A stretch of 56,589 nucleotides of DNA, taken from assembly GCA_017436865.1 (NCBI GenBank), contig JAFSCH010000108.1, positions 1 through 56,589 of the forward strand. Direction: 5' to 3'. The stretch is from Lachnospiraceae bacterium (GTDB lineage: Bacteria > Bacillota > Clostridia > Lachnospirales > Lachnospiraceae). A program made the position numbers and the translations under genes. Shown piece by piece: positions 35,301 through 45,071 of this stretch (within the stretch, counting starts at the first letter, position 1; each line of letters opens with the position of its first letter). Under the pieces are notes generated by a model. The model did no database searches, was not told the origin of the DNA, and saw nothing but the letters and a program-made list of their open reading frames with translations.

Positions 35301-35948
35301 CTAATCTAAAAAGGTTACAGTACCAGTAGAGATATCATAGATTGCGCCGACAACCTCTACTAAGCCTTCTTCTGTAAGTTCCTGAATTGCTTCACTGCTA
35401 TTAATTTTGTCTATACTGTTTTTTACATTTAAGATTTCTGCTTCTGTTGCACTACAATCAGGTGTTAAACAAGAAGCGATTTCGTCCGTAATTGCTTGAA
35501 CATTACCATGTCCGCCGCCTTCTAAGGTAGCCTGTACAGCGCCACATCCTGTATGACCCATTACAACAACAAGCTTTGTGTTTAGGTGTTCTGCACCGTA
35601 TTCAACACTGCCGAGCTCATAGTCGCCAATTACATTTCCAGCGGTTCGGATAACGAATAAATCACCAATACCGGCATTGAAGATATGCTCTGCAGGAACT
35701 CTGGAATCGGAACAGGTAATGATGGTAGCGTATGGAAACTGACCATTTGTAGCAGTATCTTCACGTCTTTCTTTTGAAATATCACCTTTGTTGCTGCTGT
35801 TAGCGACATATTCTTCATTTCCTGCAATAAGAACAGTTTTAACTTCTTCTGGTGTGGATACTGGTAATGATGCGGTTTCTGTCTTGCCACAGCTCACACA
35901 AAATACCATTCCTACTGTCATTGCAAATGCCATAAAAACTTTTTTCAT
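35301..35948 (-). CDS. Beta-class carbonic anhydrase exported as a lipoprotein
   Basis: Interconverts CO2 and bicarbonate. 215 residues with all zinc and catalytic residues: C79, D81 and R83 in TCSDSRVP, H132 and C135 in MGHTGCGA. Unusually, a signal peptide with a lipobox-like FCVSC (Cys20) and a Thr/Ser linker precedes the enzyme domain, predicting an enzyme tethered outside the membrane, where most bacterial beta-enzymes are cytosolic. GGAGGAC precedes the start (minus strand). Single gene; the divergent region 35949-36216 holds a GTCATC..GATGAC dyad (35984-36006). Confidence 0.92.
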   Translation of the reverse strand: MKKVFMAFAMTVGMVFCVSCGKTETASLPVSTPEEVKTVLIAGNEEYVANSSNKGDISKERREDTATNGQFPYATIITCSDSRVPAEHIFNAGIGDLFVIRTAGNVIGDYELGSVEYGAEHLNTKLVVVMGHTGCGAVQATLEGGGHGNVQAITDEIASCLTPDCSATEAEILNVKNSIDKINSSEAIQELTEEGLVEVVGAIYDISTGTVTFLD

Positions 35949-36216
35949 AATTTAGTCCTCCTTGATGTCTTGTTTCTATGTGTGTCATCGTGTGTTTTAT
36001 GATGACCTAATTTTATATGATAACACTGTTTATTTTTGTAATCAAGAACTCATTACATATTATGGTATTTTCTATGTAGCCATTAAAAAGTTAGAAATAA
36101 GATGATATTGTATTTTACTTCTATTTTACAGATTGACGATAGTTTACAAAAAATACATATGCTATTTTGGTAAGGACAAGCGCAAGTCAAAAACAAAGAA
36201 AAAATGAGGAAAAAGT

Positions 36217-37566
36217 ATGAAAAAGCAAATGAAAAAAATAAAGAGATTAGGAGCAACGTTGCTTGCAGCAACAATGCTTATGACAGGTTGCGGTGCCTTA
36301 GATACCACAACGATAGATGATAGTGAAACAGCAAAAAGCGATAGTATTACAGCAAATGGAGAAAAAGTAAAAATTGAGTATTGGCATTGTAACGCAGAAG
36401 CACAGGGCGGTGCGGCAGTAGAAGAATTAGTAAACAAGTTTAATAAGGAAAATGATCATATAGAGGTAGTTGCAAAGTACAATCCAGATATGTATGCGGG
36501 ATTAATGAAAAATTTGCAGGCAGAAGTGGCAGTAGGGAACTCTCCTGCGGTTGTACAAATTGGCTGGTCTTATCTTGAATATTTTTCCAATAACTTCAGT
36601 TATCTTACCCCGCAAAATGCAATTGAAAAATTTGATGCGGAAAATAGTACATTTTTAGCAGACCATTTTTTACCAAATATTTTAGGCTTAGCTGTTAATA
36701 CATCCGGAGAGCAAGTAGGTATTCCATACTCTTTAAGTAGCCCTGTAATGTTTTATAATGTTGATTTATTTAAAGAGGCAGGACTTCCTGAAGAAGGTCC
36801 ACAAACTTGGGAACAAGTATATGAATATTCCAAAATTATCAATGAGAAGACTGGAAAATACGGATGTTATATTGAAGATGATAATTGGGGTGCACAGGCG
36901 TTATTGGAGAGTAATGGTGCAGAGTTTATTACTGCAGATAAAGATGGAAAAATGCATACAAATATAGCGTCGGAAGGCGGTATAGAAGCAATGCAAATGT
37001 GGGCAGATATGATAACACAAGGACTTACTCCACATATTACATGGGATGAAGGTTGTCAGGCATTTAACGCAGGTGAGGTTGCAATGCTATATACTACAAT
37101 TGCTAGAAGAGCTAGTATTCAGTCGACTGCACAGTTTGAGGCAGCAGCAGTAAATTCACCAGTGTGGAAAGGTAAGGAGAGAATAGTTCCAGCAGGAGGA
37201 TGTTTCCTTGCTATTACGGCGCTAAAAGAGGAAGAGCAGAAAGCAGCTTGGGAGTTTATGAAGTATTTGTACGAAATTGAAAGTATGGCAACATGGACAA
37301 TAGGAACAGGCTATGTACCACCACGCAAGGATGTAGCAGACAGTCCAGAAGGTTTAAAGAGTTTCTTGGAAGAGAATGAAATGATGAAAGCAGCAACAAC
37401 TCAAATGGATGGTGTTGTTAGTTGGGCATCATTTCCAGGAAATGTTGGATTAGAGGCGGATCAGATTTTGAGTGATGCACAGGATCAAATTTTAGGCGGT
37501 TCTATCAGTGCACAGGAAGGACTGACAAGTGCACAGGATAAAATTAATACCTTATTAGGATATTAG
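36217..37566 (+). CDS. ABC importer A: extracellular solute-binding lipoprotein, UgpB type
   Basis: 449 residues. Lipoprotein signal peptide (MLMTGC, Cys about 26), then a family 1 binding domain starting VKIEYWHCNAEAQGGAAVEE. This opening and the later YTTIARRASIQ, AGGCFLAITAL and YVPPRKD resemble UgpB-like and polyol/oligosaccharide binders. First gene of importer A; two permeases, an ATPase, an isomerase-like protein and a HAD phosphatase follow in one direction with short gaps. The ligand is unknown; glycerol-3-phosphate-like or phosphodiester compounds are considered because of the NPP-type enzyme at 46458. Confidence 0.9.
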   Translation: MKKQMKKIKRLGATLLAATMLMTGCGALDTTTIDDSETAKSDSITANGEKVKIEYWHCNAEAQGGAAVEELVNKFNKENDHIEVVAKYNPDMYAGLMKNLQAEVAVGNSPAVVQIGWSYLEYFSNNFSYLTPQNAIEKFDAENSTFLADHFLPNILGLAVNTSGEQVGIPYSLSSPVMFYNVDLFKEAGLPEEGPQTWEQVYEYSKIINEKTGKYGCYIEDDNWGAQALLESNGAEFITADKDGKMHTNIASEGGIEAMQMWADMITQGLTPHITWDEGCQAFNAGEVAMLYTTIARRASIQSTAQFEAAAVNSPVWKGKERIVPAGGCFLAITALKEEEQKAAWEFMKYLYEIESMATWTIGTGYVPPRKDVADSPEGLKSFLEENEMMKAATTQMDGVVSWASFPGNVGLEADQILSDAQDQILGGSISAQEGLTSAQDKINTLLGY

Positions 37567-37586
37567 AGCAGGAGACAAGAACGACA

Positions 37587-38477
37587 ATGAAAAAAAGAAA
37601 AGCAAAAGAGCATATATTAGCAGGTGTGTTTATATTACCCGCATTCATTGCATTTTGTGTATTTATGTTTTGGCCATTAATTCGAACAATTTATCTAAGT
37701 TTCTTTGACTGGAACATGATAAAGCCAGTTAAGGAATTCGTAGGATTGCAGAATTATATTGATTTGTTTCAAGATGAAGTAACTTACAAAGTGTTAGGAA
37801 ATACAGTAGTCTATATCGTTATATTATTGATTATGAATTTAGTAGCACCATATGTGGTATCTTATCTATTAACATTTGTTATTGAGAAGGGAAAAGGCTT
37901 TTATAAAACGGCCTTTTTCCTTCCGAGTGTTATTTCGTTGGTAGTAGGTTCCGTATTGTATGTGTGGATATTAAATCCCATATCAGGACCGATTGCTATT
38001 ATTTTGAAGAACTTTGGCATGCAGATACCGACTTGGTCCAAGACCGAGGGATTGGTTATTGCAATATTAAGTTTGATTACTTCGTGGAAGGTATTTGGAT
38101 ACAATTTTATCATTGTATTAGGTGGAGTAATGGGAGTGCCTCAAGAGGTAATTGAAGCTGCTAAAATTGATAATATTTCGGATTACAAGATTTTCACTCA
38201 GATAGTGTTGCCTATGAGTTCGGCGACAGGCGTTTATGTTTTGATTATGACAATTGTACAAGGACTTCAGTATGTGTATACGCCGATTAAAGTTGTTACA
38301 CAGGGAGGACCTAATTATGCAAGTTCAAATTTGATTTATCAGAGTTATCATGAGGCTTTTACCTTATATCAGACTGGAGATGCTAGTGCACTTTCCGTTG
38401 TGACTATGACATTATTTATCGTATTGCTTTTGTTGGAATTTAAGTTTGTTGAAAAAGGAGTATATTATGAGAATTAA
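37587..38477 (+). CDS. ABC importer A: permease 1, UgpA/MalF type
   Basis: 296 residues, six membrane helices. The EAA loop is VIEAAKIDNISDYKIFTQIV (about 189-208). The opening AGVFILPAFIAFCVFMFWPL is characteristic of UgpA-like permeases. It follows the binding-protein gene by 20 bases and overlaps permease 2 by 11. AGCAGGAGACAAG precedes the start. Confidence 0.92.
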   Translation: MKKRKAKEHILAGVFILPAFIAFCVFMFWPLIRTIYLSFFDWNMIKPVKEFVGLQNYIDLFQDEVTYKVLGNTVVYIVILLIMNLVAPYVVSYLLTFVIEKGKGFYKTAFFLPSVISLVVGSVLYVWILNPISGPIAIILKNFGMQIPTWSKTEGLVIAILSLITSWKVFGYNFIIVLGGVMGVPQEVIEAAKIDNISDYKIFTQIVLPMSSATGVYVLIMTIVQGLQYVYTPIKVVTQGGPNYASSNLIYQSYHEAFTLYQTGDASALSVVTMTLFIVLLLLEFKFVEKGVYYEN

Positions 38478-39288
38478 CATGAAACAGATTGGTATTCATA
38501 TTCTGTTAGGACTAATTGCGATTGTGCTTCTTTTTCCTATTCTGTTTGCTTTCGTAAATTCTTTTAAAACATTTGAAGAAGCAACAAATCATATATGGAG
38601 AATAATTCCAATAAAACCTACATTGGAAAATTACAAGTATGTTTTTTCGGCTCTTCCCTTTGTAAAAATCACATGGAATACATTTATCATAGCTACGATA
38701 GTTACAATCTTTAAAAGTATAACAAGTATCTTAGCAGCGTATGCATTTGTATTTTTCGATTTTAAGGGAAAACGCGGAGTGTATTTCTTGCTAATCAGTA
38801 CAATGTTTATTCCATTTACGGTCACGATGATTCCGAATTATATAACTATTTCTCAATTAGGACTAAATGATAATATTATGGGGGTTGCGTTACCACAGTT
38901 TGCAGATGCATTGGGGATTTTTTTGCTACGGCAGTCTATGAGAACAATACCAAGGTCTCTTGTTGAAGTGGCCAAAATTGAAAAAATAGGTCATGCAAGA
39001 GTTATGAAGGATATTATTGTGCCAATTATTAAGCCGTCTGTTGTCTCCACAGGAATTATTTTCTTTATTAATTCATGGAATGAATACGTATGGCCGGTAT
39101 TGATATTAAAGTCGAAGGACAATTATACTTTGTCATTGGCGTTGCAGATGTTTATTAGTGCAGAAGGGGGAACAGATTTTACTGTTGCAATGGCTGTATC
39201 TGTAATTACTATGATGGTTCCGCTTCTAATGTATATTATATTCCAAAGATATATTATCAATACATTCGCACTGTCAGGGGTTAAATAA
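38467..39288 (+). CDS. ABC importer A: permease 2, UgpE/MalG type
   Basis: 273 residues. Six helices; the EAA-like loop is LVEVAKIEKIGHARVMKDII (about 167-186). The conserved Gly of the loop (EAA---G) is kept. The ATG at 38467 is chosen for AAGGAG at 38455-38460. This ribosome site lies inside the end of permease 1, so the pair is translationally coupled. Confidence 0.92.
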   Translation: MRINMKQIGIHILLGLIAIVLLFPILFAFVNSFKTFEEATNHIWRIIPIKPTLENYKYVFSALPFVKITWNTFIIATIVTIFKSITSILAAYAFVFFDFKGKRGVYFLLISTMFIPFTVTMIPNYITISQLGLNDNIMGVALPQFADALGIFLLRQSMRTIPRSLVEVAKIEKIGHARVMKDIIVPIIKPSVVSTGIIFFINSWNEYVWPVLILKSKDNYTLSLALQMFISAEGGTDFTVAMAVSVITMMVPLLMYIIFQRYIINTFALSGVK

Positions 39289-39311
39289 TCATTTGTGAGG
39301 ATAGGAGTTTT

Positions 39312-40400
39312 ATGAAAGAAATTGTATTTGACCAGGTTTGTAAATCATACGATCAAAATCAGGTTGTAAAAAAATTGAATATGAAGATAAAAGCAGGAGA
39401 AAGATTGATTCTTCTAGGACCTTCTGGGTGTGGAAAGTCTACCACTTTACGTATGCTGGCAGGTCTTGAAGATATCACTTCTGGTGATTTGTATATGGGT
39501 GGCCGAAGAGTCAATGACGTGGAAAGTGGAGATAGAAATGTATCCATGGTATTCCAAAATTATGCATTGTATCCGCATATGAGTGTACGTGATAACATTT
39601 CATATGCTTTAAAAGTAAATAGATTTCCAGCTAATGAGATTGCAGAACGTACAAGCGAAGCGATTAAAATGTTGGACTTAGTAGGACTAGAAGAAAGAAA
39701 ACCGAAAGAGCTTTCAGGAGGACAAAGACAGCGAGTTGCTTTGGCAAGAGCAATTGTAAAGCGCTCAGACTATTTCCTTTTAGATGAACCGTTATCTAAT
39801 TTGGATGCACAATTACGTGCCCATGCAAGAAAAGAGTTAGTGAAGATTCATGAAAAATATCATCAGACAATGATTTATGTGACTCATGATCAAACAGAAG
39901 CTATGACTGTTGGACAGAAAATTGCTTTAATGGATAAAGGTGTATTACAAGCATTTGATACACCTAAAAAAATATATAATAAGCCTGCAAATGTGTTTAC
40001 AGCAAGATTTATTGGTTCTCCACCAATGAATGTAGTAGAGGCTGCATATGAAGATGGAAAGATATTTATTGATGGAAAGAAAATGAAAGTGCCGGATGCA
40101 TGGTGCAAGGTAATCAAAAAGCAAAATAAAATATATTTTGGAATTCGTCCGGAAGATATTTGCTTATCAAGAAAAGGGAATGATAAAGACTATTCTGTAA
40201 AGGCAGTTGTTCGTTACGTGGAAGATTATGGTGATAAGTATGGCGTTTATTTTCAGATTAATGGAGTGGAAATGCTAGCACTTAGTGATGGTGATGTACC
40301 AACACCGGGAGAAACAGTACACTTGGAGCCAAACTTTGATAAAGTACACTTTTTTGATGGTGAAACACAAAAGAATTTAGGCTATCCTAAGGAGAAGTAG
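39312..40400 (+). CDS. ABC importer A: ATPase, UgpC/MalK/MsmX type
   Basis: 362 residues. Walker A GPSGCGKST, Q-loop FQNYALYPH, signature LSGGQRQRVALARA, Walker B YFLLDEPLSNLD, switch VTHDQTEAM, then the C-terminal OB-type regulatory domain (about 240-362, FIGSPPMNVVEA, FGIRPEDICL). Such ATPases can serve several importers, so it may also drive the maltodextrin-type system at 28057, which lacks one. It ends 4 bases before the isomerase-like gene. Confidence 0.93.
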   Translation: MKEIVFDQVCKSYDQNQVVKKLNMKIKAGERLILLGPSGCGKSTTLRMLAGLEDITSGDLYMGGRRVNDVESGDRNVSMVFQNYALYPHMSVRDNISYALKVNRFPANEIAERTSEAIKMLDLVGLEERKPKELSGGQRQRVALARAIVKRSDYFLLDEPLSNLDAQLRAHARKELVKIHEKYHQTMIYVTHDQTEAMTVGQKIALMDKGVLQAFDTPKKIYNKPANVFTARFIGSPPMNVVEAAYEDGKIFIDGKKMKVPDAWCKVIKKQNKIYFGIRPEDICLSRKGNDKDYSVKAVVRYVEDYGDKYGVYFQINGVEMLALSDGDVPTPGETVHLEPNFDKVHFFDGETQKNLGYPKEK

Positions 40401-40404
40401 TTAT

Positions 40405-41190
40405 ATGATATTATTAAGTACATTAATGAATGATAATATAGATTTTGAAAACACATTGAAAATCGCAGAAAAATATCCAAATGTTGGATTGGAAATTTTC
40501 CCTTTATGGCATAAAACGGGATATGATTTGGTGTTAGAGAAGTATAAGAAAAGACTAACGCAAATACCGATTTCTGTACATGAGCAATATTATGAGAGTG
40601 AACATTCGGTAGATGATAATGATGAAAGATATGCTTTTACAACCATGGCAACAAAGAAATCTATTGCACTTACCAAGGAATTGAATGGAAGATACATGGT
40701 TTATCATTACAACAATATGGAAGTTAAACCGGAAGAACGAGAAAAAATGCTTTTCAATACAAGGAAAAATCTTCAAGAAGTAAATTGCATGGCAGAAGAG
40801 GTTGGAATTCAGGTTGTTATTGAAAATGTGGGTGTTCCATCTCATAAAAATGTAATATTCAATGAGCAGGAATTTATAGAAGAATGTCTGTCTATGCCCA
40901 ATCCTGTACTGATTGATATTGGTCATGCATATTGTAATGGCTGGGATTTGGAGCGAGTTATTTCAGAACTAAAGAATAAAATTATAGCATATCATGTGCA
41001 TAATAATGATGGTAAGGATGATTATCACAAGAGAATGCATGATGGAACATTGGATTTTGATAGATTCATAGAATGTTATAAGAAATATACGCCACATGCT
41101 GAAATAGTATTGGAATATTATATTCCGGACGAAAAAGATTTGGTTGGAATTGAAAAAGATATTGAAGAGTTGTTAGAAAAAGGATTATAG
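40405..41190 (+). CDS. TIM-barrel sugar isomerase/epimerase-like protein
   Basis: 261 residues of the AP-endonuclease-2/xylose-isomerase-like TIM-barrel family. Likely metal ligands are the Glu in VVIENVGVP (about 138), the Asp and His in LIDIGHAYCNG (about 173-176), the His in AYHVHNNDG (about 199) and the Glu in IVLEYYIPD. The family interconverts ketose/aldose sugars, inositol derivatives or sugar phosphates. The sequence does not fix the substrate. It sits between the ATPase (4 bases) and the HAD phosphatase (3 bases), so it should act on the imported compound. Confidence 0.85.
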   Translation: MILLSTLMNDNIDFENTLKIAEKYPNVGLEIFPLWHKTGYDLVLEKYKKRLTQIPISVHEQYYESEHSVDDNDERYAFTTMATKKSIALTKELNGRYMVYHYNNMEVKPEEREKMLFNTRKNLQEVNCMAEEVGIQVVIENVGVPSHKNVIFNEQEFIEECLSMPNPVLIDIGHAYCNGWDLERVISELKNKIIAYHVHNNDGKDDYHKRMHDGTLDFDRFIECYKKYTPHAEIVLEYYIPDEKDLVGIEKDIEELLEKGL

Positions 41191-41193
41191 AAC

Positions 41194-42015
41194 ATGAAAT
41201 TAGAAAATACAGATATAACCATGGTGGTTAGTGACTTTGATGGAACCTTACTTCGAGAGAATATGAAGGAACCATCCGACAAATTTTATAAAGTATTGCA
41301 AGATATGCTGAATAATCAGATTGGTTTTATTGCAGCCAGTGGAAGACAGTATTCCAATCTTAAGAGGATGATGGCTGGAGTAGAAGAGAAAATAGGCTTT
41401 ATTGCAGAAAATGGATCACTGGTTGTGTGGAAGGGAAAAATTGTTTATAAAAACTCTATCAGCAATGAGTTTGCACTGAGTATTATAGAGGAACTGAAAA
41501 AAGAGCAAGATGTAGATATATATGTAAGTGGTGTAAATGGTGGGTATATTTTTTCTTCCAATGAAAGTTTGGTGCAAAAAGCTGAGAATTTGTGTACAAA
41601 TGTAGTACTTGTAAAGGATTTTGTGGATATCAAAGAAGATATTATGAAAGTAGCTGCTGTTTATAAAAAGCAGATACCGGAGGAAGCCAAGGAACGTTTT
41701 AGAAAAAAATTTGGACAGGAAGTTAGCATATTAGATAGTGGTAACGGCTGGCTTGATTTTATTCCAAAAGGAAGTGGAAAGGGACCGGCATTAAAAATTT
41801 TATCAAAAATAGCAGGTTTTTCATTAGATCATACAGTTGCTTTTGGTGATCAGGAGAATGATATTAGTATGTTTGGCGCGGTTAAAATAGGATATGCTAT
41901 GGAGACTGCGTATGATTATGTAAAAAAAGCCGCAGATAATACCTGTAAAATAGTAGAAGATATCTTATGGGATGCGTTATATGAGCAAGCGGATAGAAGA
42001 GACAAGACAGCCTGA
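41194..42015 (+). CDS. Cof-type HAD phosphatase
   Basis: 273 residues. Motif I DFDGTLL (nucleophile Asp about 14), motif II AASGRQ, motif III lysine region KGSGKGPALKIL, motif IV FGDQENDISMF, with the C2B cap between. Cof-type enzymes dephosphorylate sugar phosphates and similar metabolites. Last gene of the importer A operon. Its stop codon lies in the loop of the terminator at 42004. Expected role: release of phosphate from an intermediate of the imported substrate. Confidence 0.92.
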   Translation: MKLENTDITMVVSDFDGTLLRENMKEPSDKFYKVLQDMLNNQIGFIAASGRQYSNLKRMMAGVEEKIGFIAENGSLVVWKGKIVYKNSISNEFALSIIEELKKEQDVDIYVSGVNGGYIFSSNESLVQKAENLCTNVVLVKDFVDIKEDIMKVAAVYKKQIPEEAKERFRKKFGQEVSILDSGNGWLDFIPKGSGKGPALKILSKIAGFSLDHTVAFGDQENDISMFGAVKIGYAMETAYDYVKKAADNTCKIVEDILWDALYEQADRRDKTA

Positions 42016-42030
42016 GAAGGCTGTCTTTGT
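42004..42030 (+). terminator. Terminator of the importer A operon
   Basis: AGACAGCC (42005-42012) pairs with GGCTGTCT (42019-42026), then TTGTATTT. The stem includes the last codon of the HAD gene. Downstream, ATGCAAACGAATTAT (42035-42049) matches the CcpA cre consensus but for one position. Confidence 0.65.
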
Positions 42031-42144
42031 ATTTATGCAAACGAATTATACAAAAAATATATATTTATTTTACAAAAGAACGATTTTAGATTTTACATAA
42101 GATTGATAATCTAGTCCTGTTAAGAGGAAGAGAGGAAAAGAAAA

Positions 42145-43182
42145 ATGGAATCAAAAATTGTATTACAGGATATTGAGAAAGCATATGGAAAAGAAAAGCC
42201 TGTTATTGAAAACTTGAATTTAGAGATTGAAGAAGGAAGTTTTACGGTATTGCTCGGACCGTCAGGTTGTGGAAAGTCTACCACACTTCGTATGATAGCC
42301 GGGTTGGAGCAGGAAACAAATGGAACTTTAACAATAAATGGAAAAGATATGAAAGAAGTAAAGCCGGGAGATCGAGGAATTGCTATGGTATTTCAGAACT
42401 ACGCATTATACCCGACTATGACTGTTAAAGAAAATATAGAGTTTGGACTTAAGAACTGTAAGGTTCCAAAGGACGAGAGAGAAGCTAGAATTAAAGAAGT
42501 AAGTACAGCGGTTGGTTTAAAGGAGTATTTAAATAGAAAGCCAAATGCTCTTTCTGGAGGACAGAGACAGAGAGTAGCACTCGCAAGAGCGATGGTAAAG
42601 AATCCGGAAGTGTTCTTAATGGATGAACCATTATCCAATCTGGATGCAAAGCTTAGAAGTCAGTTAAGAACAGATTTAATTGAGCTTCATCATAAACTTG
42701 GTTCTACATTCGTATATGTAACACATGATCAGGTGGAAGCAATGTCAATGGGAACACACATCGTGTTGATGCATAAAGGAAAGATTATGCAGCAGGGAAG
42801 TCCTTATAAGATTTATCATGATCCGGACAATGTGTTTACAGCTCAGTTTATTGGAACACCACCAATGAATATCATTGATTTATCCTGTTTGATTTATGAG
42901 CATACACCGTTTGCGGAAGCAGCATTTGTAGGTTTTCGTCCAGAATATGCGATGCTAATCAAAGAGGGAGAAAACCTTCCTGGAAAAGGAATGGCAATAG
43001 CTGGTAGCATTGTAACACATGAAATGTTAGGAACAGAAACGTTATATAAAATTGATACCTCTTATGGACGCGTGCAGGTGAAGATTTTTGATGAAGCAAC
43101 TATAGCAGACGGACGAGTAATTATTTTTGTACCAGATGAGAAGCTTGTATATTTTGATGCTCAGGAACAGAGATTAAGATAG
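42145..43182 (+). CDS. ABC importer B: ATPase, UgpC/MalK/MsmX type
   Basis: 345 residues. Walker A GPSGCGKST, FQNYALYPT, signature LSGGQRQRVALARA, Walker B VFLMDEPLSNLD, VTHDQVEAMS, and a somewhat short C-terminal regulatory domain (FIGTPPMNIIDL, FVGFRPEYAML). A second full ATPase only 1.7 kb from the first implies two separately powered importers instead of one shared ATPase. It starts importer B, in reversed order from importer A (ATPase, permeases, binding protein). Shine-Dalgarno AAGAGAGGAAAAG. Confidence 0.93.
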   Translation: MESKIVLQDIEKAYGKEKPVIENLNLEIEEGSFTVLLGPSGCGKSTTLRMIAGLEQETNGTLTINGKDMKEVKPGDRGIAMVFQNYALYPTMTVKENIEFGLKNCKVPKDEREARIKEVSTAVGLKEYLNRKPNALSGGQRQRVALARAMVKNPEVFLMDEPLSNLDAKLRSQLRTDLIELHHKLGSTFVYVTHDQVEAMSMGTHIVLMHKGKIMQQGSPYKIYHDPDNVFTAQFIGTPPMNIIDLSCLIYEHTPFAEAAFVGFRPEYAMLIKEGENLPGKGMAIAGSIVTHEMLGTETLYKIDTSYGRVQVKIFDEATIADGRVIIFVPDEKLVYFDAQEQRLR

Positions 43183-43191
43183 GAGAAAATG

Positions 43192-44151
43192 ATGGATATA
43201 AGATTAAAAGGTGGAAAGGTGTTGGATATTCCTGCGGGAATACACAGTAAAAAGAAAACAAAAGGTTTAACTTTTTCTATGGAAGGCATTGGAAATAAGA
43301 CACTTCCGTATCTGATGATTACACCAGCAATGATTATTTGTATGGTATTTATGGTTTATCCGATTGCATATATGGTTTATCTAAGCTTTTTCAAATGGAA
43401 CATGATAGGAGATATGAAGTTTATCGGATTTGAGAACTACATTTCCTTATTTACAGATTCTGAATTTATGCAGGTTTTATATAATACTTGCCAGTTTACA
43501 TTGTGGACAGTAGTGGGATTTATCTTTTTTGGGCTTTTACTAGCTTTATATTTGAATAAGAATACCAAAATAAATCGAATGATACAGTCCATTGTTTTTA
43601 TTCCGTATATTGTACCATTAGTATCCATAGCATTTATCTGGATGTGGATTATGGATAGCGATTTAGGATTACTGAATTATGTTTTGAATTTGTTTGGAAT
43701 TGATAGTGTAAAATGGCTTTCTGATCCTAAGGTAGCCATGTACTCTTTGATTATTGTAAATATCTGGAAAGCAACAGGCTATTATGCACTGATTTTCCTT
43801 TCTGCTTTGCAGGGAATTCCATCTTATTTATATGAGGCAGCAGAACTTGATAAGGCAAATAAGCTGACGGTGTTTTTTAAGATAACGTTACCAATGCTTT
43901 CACCAACACTATTCTTCTTGGTTTTAACAGGAACCATTGCATCCTTTAAGGTATTTGAAACAATTAGTATCATGACTCAGGGAGGACCGGTAAATTCTAC
44001 GAATACATTAGTATATTATATTTATGAGTATGGATTTTCTTTTTATAAGATAGGATACGCATCAGCTGTAGGAGTGATTCTTATGGTAATTGTTAGTTTG
44101 CTGACGTTAGTATATTTTGGACTTTTACATAAAAAAGTTCATTATCAATAA
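43192..44151 (+). CDS. ABC importer B: permease 1, UgpA/MalF type
   Basis: 319 residues with a longer cytosolic N-terminus (about 35 residues) before the six helices. The EAA loop is LYEAAELDKANKLTVFFKIT (about 219-238). The ATG at 43192 is 5 bases from AGGAGA; the ATG at 43189 is too close. It follows the ATPase gene directly. Confidence 0.9.
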   Translation: MDIRLKGGKVLDIPAGIHSKKKTKGLTFSMEGIGNKTLPYLMITPAMIICMVFMVYPIAYMVYLSFFKWNMIGDMKFIGFENYISLFTDSEFMQVLYNTCQFTLWTVVGFIFFGLLLALYLNKNTKINRMIQSIVFIPYIVPLVSIAFIWMWIMDSDLGLLNYVLNLFGIDSVKWLSDPKVAMYSLIIVNIWKATGYYALIFLSALQGIPSYLYEAAELDKANKLTVFFKITLPMLSPTLFFLVLTGTIASFKVFETISIMTQGGPVNSTNTLVYYIYEYGFSFYKIGYASAVGVILMVIVSLLTLVYFGLLHKKVHYQ

Positions 44152-44174
44152 AAATGAAAGGTATGGTTACTAAC

Positions 44175-44996
44175 ATGTATAAATATATATCGAAAACGAC
44201 AAGGACATTATTTAATGTCGTATTAATTCTAGTTTTCTTTATACCGTTTTATTGGATGGCAATAACGTCCATAAAAACACTTGGTGAGACACTTGCGTTT
44301 CCACCAAAGTTTTGGGTAACTAATCCGCAATGGGAAAATTTTCAAACGGCATTAGAGTCCATAAAGTTTTGGGATGCATTGAAAAATTCTATTATTGTAA
44401 CAATAGGTATTCTTGTATTTCAGGTTGTTACAATTGTTCCGGCAGCATATGCATTTGCAAGATATGAATTTGTAGGAAAAAAATTAAGTTTTGGAATTGT
44501 ATTGGCAACGATGATGATTCCGGCACAGCTTGTATTTTTACCAATCTTTTTATTACTTAGTAAATTTGAATTAGTTAATACTTACTGGTCTTTGATTCTG
44601 CCACAAGCTACAAGTGCATTTGGTATTTTCATGCTACGACAGAATTTTATGCAGGTACCGGAAGAATTGATCGAAGCAGCTAGACTTGATAGAGCAAGTG
44701 AATTTAAGATTATTTATCGTATTATGTTGCCGATTGCAAGACCAACGGTAGTAACACTTGCCATGTTGACATTTATTGGAAGCTGGAATGATTATTTTTG
44801 GCCAATGGTATTAACTACAACAGATGCGGTAAGAACACTTCCGGTAGCGGTTACCTCGCTTAGCATGGTAGATGGGGGTGTTGCACACAATATTGTAATG
44901 GCAGGAAATATGTTTTTGATTGTACCAATTATTGTTGTGTATATGTTTGCGCAGAAACACATTATTAAGGGCTTTACTTATATGGGAGTGAAGTAG
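44175..44996 (+). CDS. ABC importer B: permease 2, UgpE/MalG type
   Basis: 273 residues from MYKYISKTTRTLFNV. Six helices; the EAA loop is LIEAARLDRASEFKIIYRIM (about 168-187). In-frame ATGs at 44154 and 44163 are possible starts but have no ribosome site in front; AAAGG at 44157-44161 fits 44175 best, if loosely. The C-terminus HIIKGFTYMGVK is typical of this family. Confidence 0.9.
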   Translation: MYKYISKTTRTLFNVVLILVFFIPFYWMAITSIKTLGETLAFPPKFWVTNPQWENFQTALESIKFWDALKNSIIVTIGILVFQVVTIVPAAYAFARYEFVGKKLSFGIVLATMMIPAQLVFLPIFLLLSKFELVNTYWSLILPQATSAFGIFMLRQNFMQVPEELIEAARLDRASEFKIIYRIMLPIARPTVVTLAMLTFIGSWNDYFWPMVLTTTDAVRTLPVAVTSLSMVDGGVAHNIVMAGNMFLIVPIIVVYMFAQKHIIKGFTYMGVK

Positions 44997-45071
44997 GGTA
45001 TTGAGCCATATGGCTTGTACATAGATTAAGGAAAGCGTCATGAAAAATGACAGAAAATGAGGAGTAAAAAA

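Noticed and set aside
36162-36437. Minus-strand frame of 91 codons opposite a binding-protein start
   Set aside because: It covers the signal peptide region of the importer A binding protein in antisense, and no ribosome site is seen.
45001-45071. Possible terminator or small RNA between permease 2 and the binding protein of importer B
   Set aside because: No stable hairpin with a T-run could be found in these 75 bases.
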